The notes under the pieces were generated by a model. It was not told the origin of the DNA and did no database searches. It saw nothing but the letters and a program-made list of their open reading frames with translations. 6,420 bases of DNA from an uncultured Actinoplanes sp. (lineage in GTDB: Bacteria; Actinomycetota; Actinomycetes; Mycobacteriales; Micromonosporaceae). The translations under genes were made by a program, and so were the position numbers. The stretch covers positions 1 to 6,420 of the forward strand of contig CAKUMG010000354.1 of the NCBI GenBank assembly GCA_934667465.1. The letters are read 5' to 3'. This document shows positions 3,653 through 6,420 of this stretch, piece by piece (within the stretch, counting starts at the first letter, position 1; each line of letters opens with the position of its first letter).

Positions 3653-6420
3653 ATGAGAACACATCACGAGGCCGAACGGGAATCGTCCGGGCTCCCCGGA
3701 CTGGCCGACATGTTCCACCACCACGTCCGGGACCGGCCCGAGGCCACGGCTGTCGTGTCCGGCGGCGACCGTCTCAATTATCGGGAGCTGGCGCGGCGCA
3801 GCGCCGAGCTGGCCGGTTACCTGATCGAGCTAGGCGTCACCGCGGACCAGAGCGTCGGCCTGTTCGCCGAGCCGTCCACCGACCTGATGGTGGGAGCCTG
3901 GGGCATCCTCTGCGCGGGCGGTGCCTACCTGCCGCTCTCCCCGGAATACCCCGAGGACCGGGTGCGCTACATGATCGGGCACTCCGGCATGCGGGTCGTC
4001 GTGACCCAGCCCGAGCTCGCGGCGCGGCTGTCCGTGCTCGTTCCGCCCGGCACCACGATCGTCACCCCCCGCGATACCGATGGCTGCACGCCGAGCGTCG
4101 TCGCCCCGGCCCCCGGTGACCTGGCGTACGTCATCTACACCTCCGGCAGCACCGGCCGGCCGAAGGGCGTGATGATCGAGCACCGCAGCATCGCCGGCCA
4201 GATGCGCTGGCTTGCGGCGGACCACCGGCTCGGCGCCGAGACCGTCGTGCTGCAGAAGACCCCGATGAGTTTCGACGCCGCCCAGTGGGAGATCCTCGCG
4301 CCGGCCTGCGGTGCCACCGTCGTCATGGGCGGCCCCGGGGTCTACCGGGACCCGGAACGGCTGATCGACACCGTCCGGGCGTACGGCGTGACGACCCTGC
4401 AGTGCGTCCCCACGTTGCTGCGAGCGCTGCTCGACACCGAAGACCTGGCGACGTGCAAGTCGCTGCAGCAGATCTTCACCGGAGGTGAGGCACTACCCCG
4501 GACGCTGGCCGGGGAATGCCTGGACACGCTGCCGGATTGTGAGCTGATCAACCTGTACGGACCCACGGAGTGCACGATCAACTCTTCGGCCCTCACCGTG
4601 ACCCGGGCCGTCGTCGCCGCGAGCCCGAACGCCATCTCGATAGGCGCACCCGTGCCCGGGACCACCTACCACATCCTGAACAAGCACGGCGCCCCGGTCG
4701 CCCCCGGCAGGACCGGCGAGCTGTACATCGGGGGCGTCCAGGTGGCCCGCGGCTATCTGCACCGGCCGGACCTGACCCTGCAACGGTTCACGGAACACCC
4801 GGCCGGCCATGGCCGGCTCTTCCGAACCGGCGATCTGGCGTACGAGAACCCCGACGGCACCGTGCAGTTCGTCGGCCGCGCGGACAACCAGGTGAAGCTG
4901 CGCGGCTACCGGGTGGAGCTGGACGAGATCCGGCTGGCGATCGAGACCCACGACTGGGTCCGGCACGCCGCGGTCCTGGTCAAGGACGACCCGCGGACCG
5001 GCCACCGGAACCTGGTGGCCTGCGTGGAGCTCAACCCGCGCGAGGCGGCCCTGATGGACCAGGGCAACCACGGCGCGCACCACCAGTCCAAGGCGAGCAA
5101 GCTCCAGGTCCGGGCGCAGTTGTCGAACGCCGGCTGCCGCGACGCCGCGGAACTGGACGGCCGCCCGGTCGTGGACCTGCCCGGCCGCGTCGCCACCGAG
5201 GCGCAGCGCCGGCAGGCGTTCGCGCGCAAGACGTACCGCTTTTACGAGGGCGGCGAAGTGACCGAGGCGGACATCCTGCGAGTGCTGGCCCGCCGGCCCG
5301 CCGCCGCGCCCCCGCGAGAGCCCGCCGGCCTGGGCCTCGCCGGGCTGGGCGAGATGCTGCGCTGGCTCGGACCGCACACGAGCGCGGAGCGGCTTCTGCC
5401 CAAGTACGGCTACGCCTCGCCGGGCTCGCTCTACGCCACCCAGCTCTACCTGCGGCTGGCCGGGATCGCCGGGCTGCAGGCAGGCACCTACTACTTCCAC
5501 CCCGTGCTTCACCAACTCGTGCTGATCGGACCGGCGGACGACGCGGAGGCGCCCGGCATCCGGCTGCACCTGGCGGGCAAGAAGCGGGCGATCGAGCCGG
5601 TCTACAAGAACAACATTCAGGAGGTCCTCGAGATCGAGGCGGGCCACATGGTCGGCCTCCTCGAGGAAATCCTGCCCGGATACGGTCTCGACATCGTCGC
5701 GCGGGAACACCTCCCGGCGGCCCGGCACCGCCTGGAGATCGCCGAGGAGGACTACTCCCTCGGCGCGTTCGAGGTCGTCCCGTACGCCGGCCCCCGGCCG
5801 GAGGCGCCGCTCGACATCTACGTCCAGGCCCATCCCGGCAGAGTCGGCGACCTGCCGGCCGGCCAGTACGCGTACACTGGCGACCGTCTCGAGCCGATCT
5901 CGTCCGACCTGGTGCTGCGCAAACACGTCATCGCCATCAACCAGGCGGTGTACGACCGGGCGAGCTTCGGGATGACGGTGATCAGCCGGGACGGGCCGCC
6001 CTGGCGGCGGCACATCGACCTGGGACGGGTGCTGCAGCGACTGTCGATGAACGAGCAGAACCTCGGTTTCATGTCGTCGGGGTACAGCTCACGCACCGGC
6101 AACGACCTGCCCTCCCACCGGCGCATCGACGCCGTGCTGCGCGCCCTCGGCCGGCACACGGGCCCGTCGTACTTCTTCGTCGGCGGCAGGGTGAGCGACG
6201 AGCAGCGGCGGCACGAGGGGATGAAGGAAGACGTCGTCCACATGCGGGGCCCGGCCGAGATGATCCGCGAAGACCTGATCACGCTGCTGCCCGACTACAT
6301 GATCCCGAACAAGGTGATCATTCTGGACGCGTTGCCGACCACCGCCAACGGTAAGATCGACGTCCAGGCGCTGGCCGCGTCCGACTCGATCGCCGCGGAC
6401 GACGCGGACCGCCCGTACGT
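3653..6420 (+). CDS. indC: Indigoidine synthetase-type NRPS (A-Ox part), 3' end outside window
   Basis: ATG 3653 follows GAGGA (3644-3648); the frame stays open to the window end, giving ~922 residues. The sequence matches BpsA/IndC, single-module A-Ox-T-TE enzymes of ~1,280 residues that convert two L-Gln to indigoidine. Adenylation motifs: YTSGSTGRPKG (162-172), FDAAQWE (207-213), NLYGPTE (300-306), RTGDL (391-395) and GRADNQVKLRGYRVELDEI (408-426). My specificity read-out is Asp208, Ala209, Trp212, Gln250, Phe275, Gly277, Leu301, Ile309, Asn310, Lys901, a glutamine-type code. The FMN oxidation domain (about 470-870) is inserted before the last A motif; KYGYASPGSLYATQLYL (584-600) holds Lys584 and Tyr587, equivalent to the Lys/Tyr reported important in BpsA. 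The A domain resumes with LPDYMIPN and NGKID (899-903). Carrier and thioesterase domains should follow outside. The 167-nt gap upstream suggests separate control. The final product could be indigoidine or a minimycin-type C-nucleoside precursor. Confidence 0.95.
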   Translation, partial: MRTHHEAERESSGLPGLADMFHHHVRDRPEATAVVSGGDRLNYRELARRSAELAGYLIELGVTADQSVGLFAEPSTDLMVGAWGILCAGGAYLPLSPEYPEDRVRYMIGHSGMRVVVTQPELAARLSVLVPPGTTIVTPRDTDGCTPSVVAPAPGDLAYVIYTSGSTGRPKGVMIEHRSIAGQMRWLAADHRLGAETVVLQKTPMSFDAAQWEILAPACGATVVMGGPGVYRDPERLIDTVRAYGVTTLQCVPTLLRALLDTEDLATCKSLQQIFTGGEALPRTLAGECLDTLPDCELINLYGPTECTINSSALTVTRAVVAASPNAISIGAPVPGTTYHILNKHGAPVAPGRTGELYIGGVQVARGYLHRPDLTLQRFTEHPAGHGRLFRTGDLAYENPDGTVQFVGRADNQVKLRGYRVELDEIRLAIETHDWVRHAAVLVKDDPRTGHRNLVACVELNPREAALMDQGNHGAHHQSKASKLQVRAQLSNAGCRDAAELDGRPVVDLPGRVATEAQRRQAFARKTYRFYEGGEVTEADILRVLARRPAAAPPREPAGLGLAGLGEMLRWLGPHTSAERLLPKYGYASPGSLYATQLYLRLAGIAGLQAGTYYFHPVLHQLVLIGPADDAEAPGIRLHLAGKKRAIEPVYKNNIQEVLEIEAGHMVGLLEEILPGYGLDIVAREHLPAARHRLEIAEEDYSLGAFEVVPYAGPRPEAPLDIYVQAHPGRVGDLPAGQYAYTGDRLEPISSDLVLRKHVIAINQAVYDRASFGMTVISRDGPPWRRHIDLGRVLQRLSMNEQNLGFMSSGYSSRTGNDLPSHRRIDAVLRALGRHTGPSYFFVGGRVSDEQRRHEGMKEDVVHMRGPAEMIREDLITLLPDYMIPNKVIILDALPTTANGKIDVQALAASDSIAADDADRPY

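Noticed and set aside
2961..3724. Overlapping - strand frames near the WrbA/NRPS gap (2961-3662, 3251-3724, 3385-3654)
   Set aside because: Considered as a small divergent regulator gene, but most of their length overlaps real genes, the translations show no helix-turn-helix or other motif, and the part in the gap is occupied by hairpins.
3686..3730. Triple His (HHH) near the NRPS N-terminus as a tag or metal site
   Set aside because: It lies in the variable N-terminal helix of the adenylation domain and is most simply chance.
4493..6013. 506-codon - strand frame opposite the NRPS
   Set aside because: Antisense shadow of the oxidase part of indC, with no independent domain or ribosome site.
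4570..6354. 594-codon + strand frame inside the NRPS
   Set aside because: It is an out-of-frame reading of indC, dominated by Arg, Pro, Gly and Ala. The NRPS motifs run without break in the other frame.
1..6420. bldA-type control through TTA codons
   Set aside because: The few TTA triplets that I found by eye are out of frame in the assigned genes.

Overview
The DNA is very GC-rich. Codons end mostly in G or C, GTG is a plausible start for one gene, and purine-rich Shine-Dalgarno sites precede most genes. With the gene content, this points to an actinomycete (Streptomyces or a relative such as Micromonosporaceae); the genus cannot be decided from the window. All six recognisable genes lie on the + strand and read as part of a secondary-metabolite cluster. 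I see no tRNA, rRNA, CRISPR array, transposase or in-frame TTA (bldA-type) codon.

Layout: (1) 1-546, the C-terminal part of an alpha/beta hydrolase that starts before the window. (2) A 103-nt gap with a 9-bp inverted repeat. (3) 650-1348, a DJ-1/PfpI (Hsp31-like) protein. (4) 1406-2098, a TrpF-like TIM-barrel protein in which the catalytic cysteine of phosphoribosylanthranilate isomerase is an alanine. (5) 2095-2778, a uracil phosphoribosyltransferase that resembles the eukaryotic Fur1 type, overlapping the previous gene by 4 nt. (6) 2805-3485, a WrbA-type flavodoxin-fold NAD(P)H:quinone oxidoreductase. (7) A 167-nt gap with hairpins and a palindromic direct repeat. (8) 3653 to the window end, the first ~922 residues of a single-module NRPS of the indigoidine synthetase type (IndC/BpsA). 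Its adenylation domain carries a glutamine-type specificity code and is split by an FMN oxidation domain; the carrier and thioesterase domains lie beyond the window.

How the genes may work together: the synthetase would activate, oxidise and cyclise L-glutamine to an aminopyridinedione-type intermediate that dimerises to blue indigoidine. In the known minimycin (oxazinomycin) pathway a homologous NRPS supplies a C-nucleoside antibiotic instead, and a uracil phosphoribosyltransferase (MinD) protects the producer by enlarging the UMP pool. The UPRT beside this IndC-type gene fits that theme. The altered TrpF-like protein coupled to it is the least explained part and suggests either unusual phosphoribosyl chemistry or an accessory role. 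The WrbA-like enzyme is a reasonable candidate for handling a quinonoid product. The pseudouridine glycosidase-like and phosphatase genes (indA/minB, indB/minC types) expected in such clusters are not in this window, so indigoidine versus C-nucleoside cannot be settled here.
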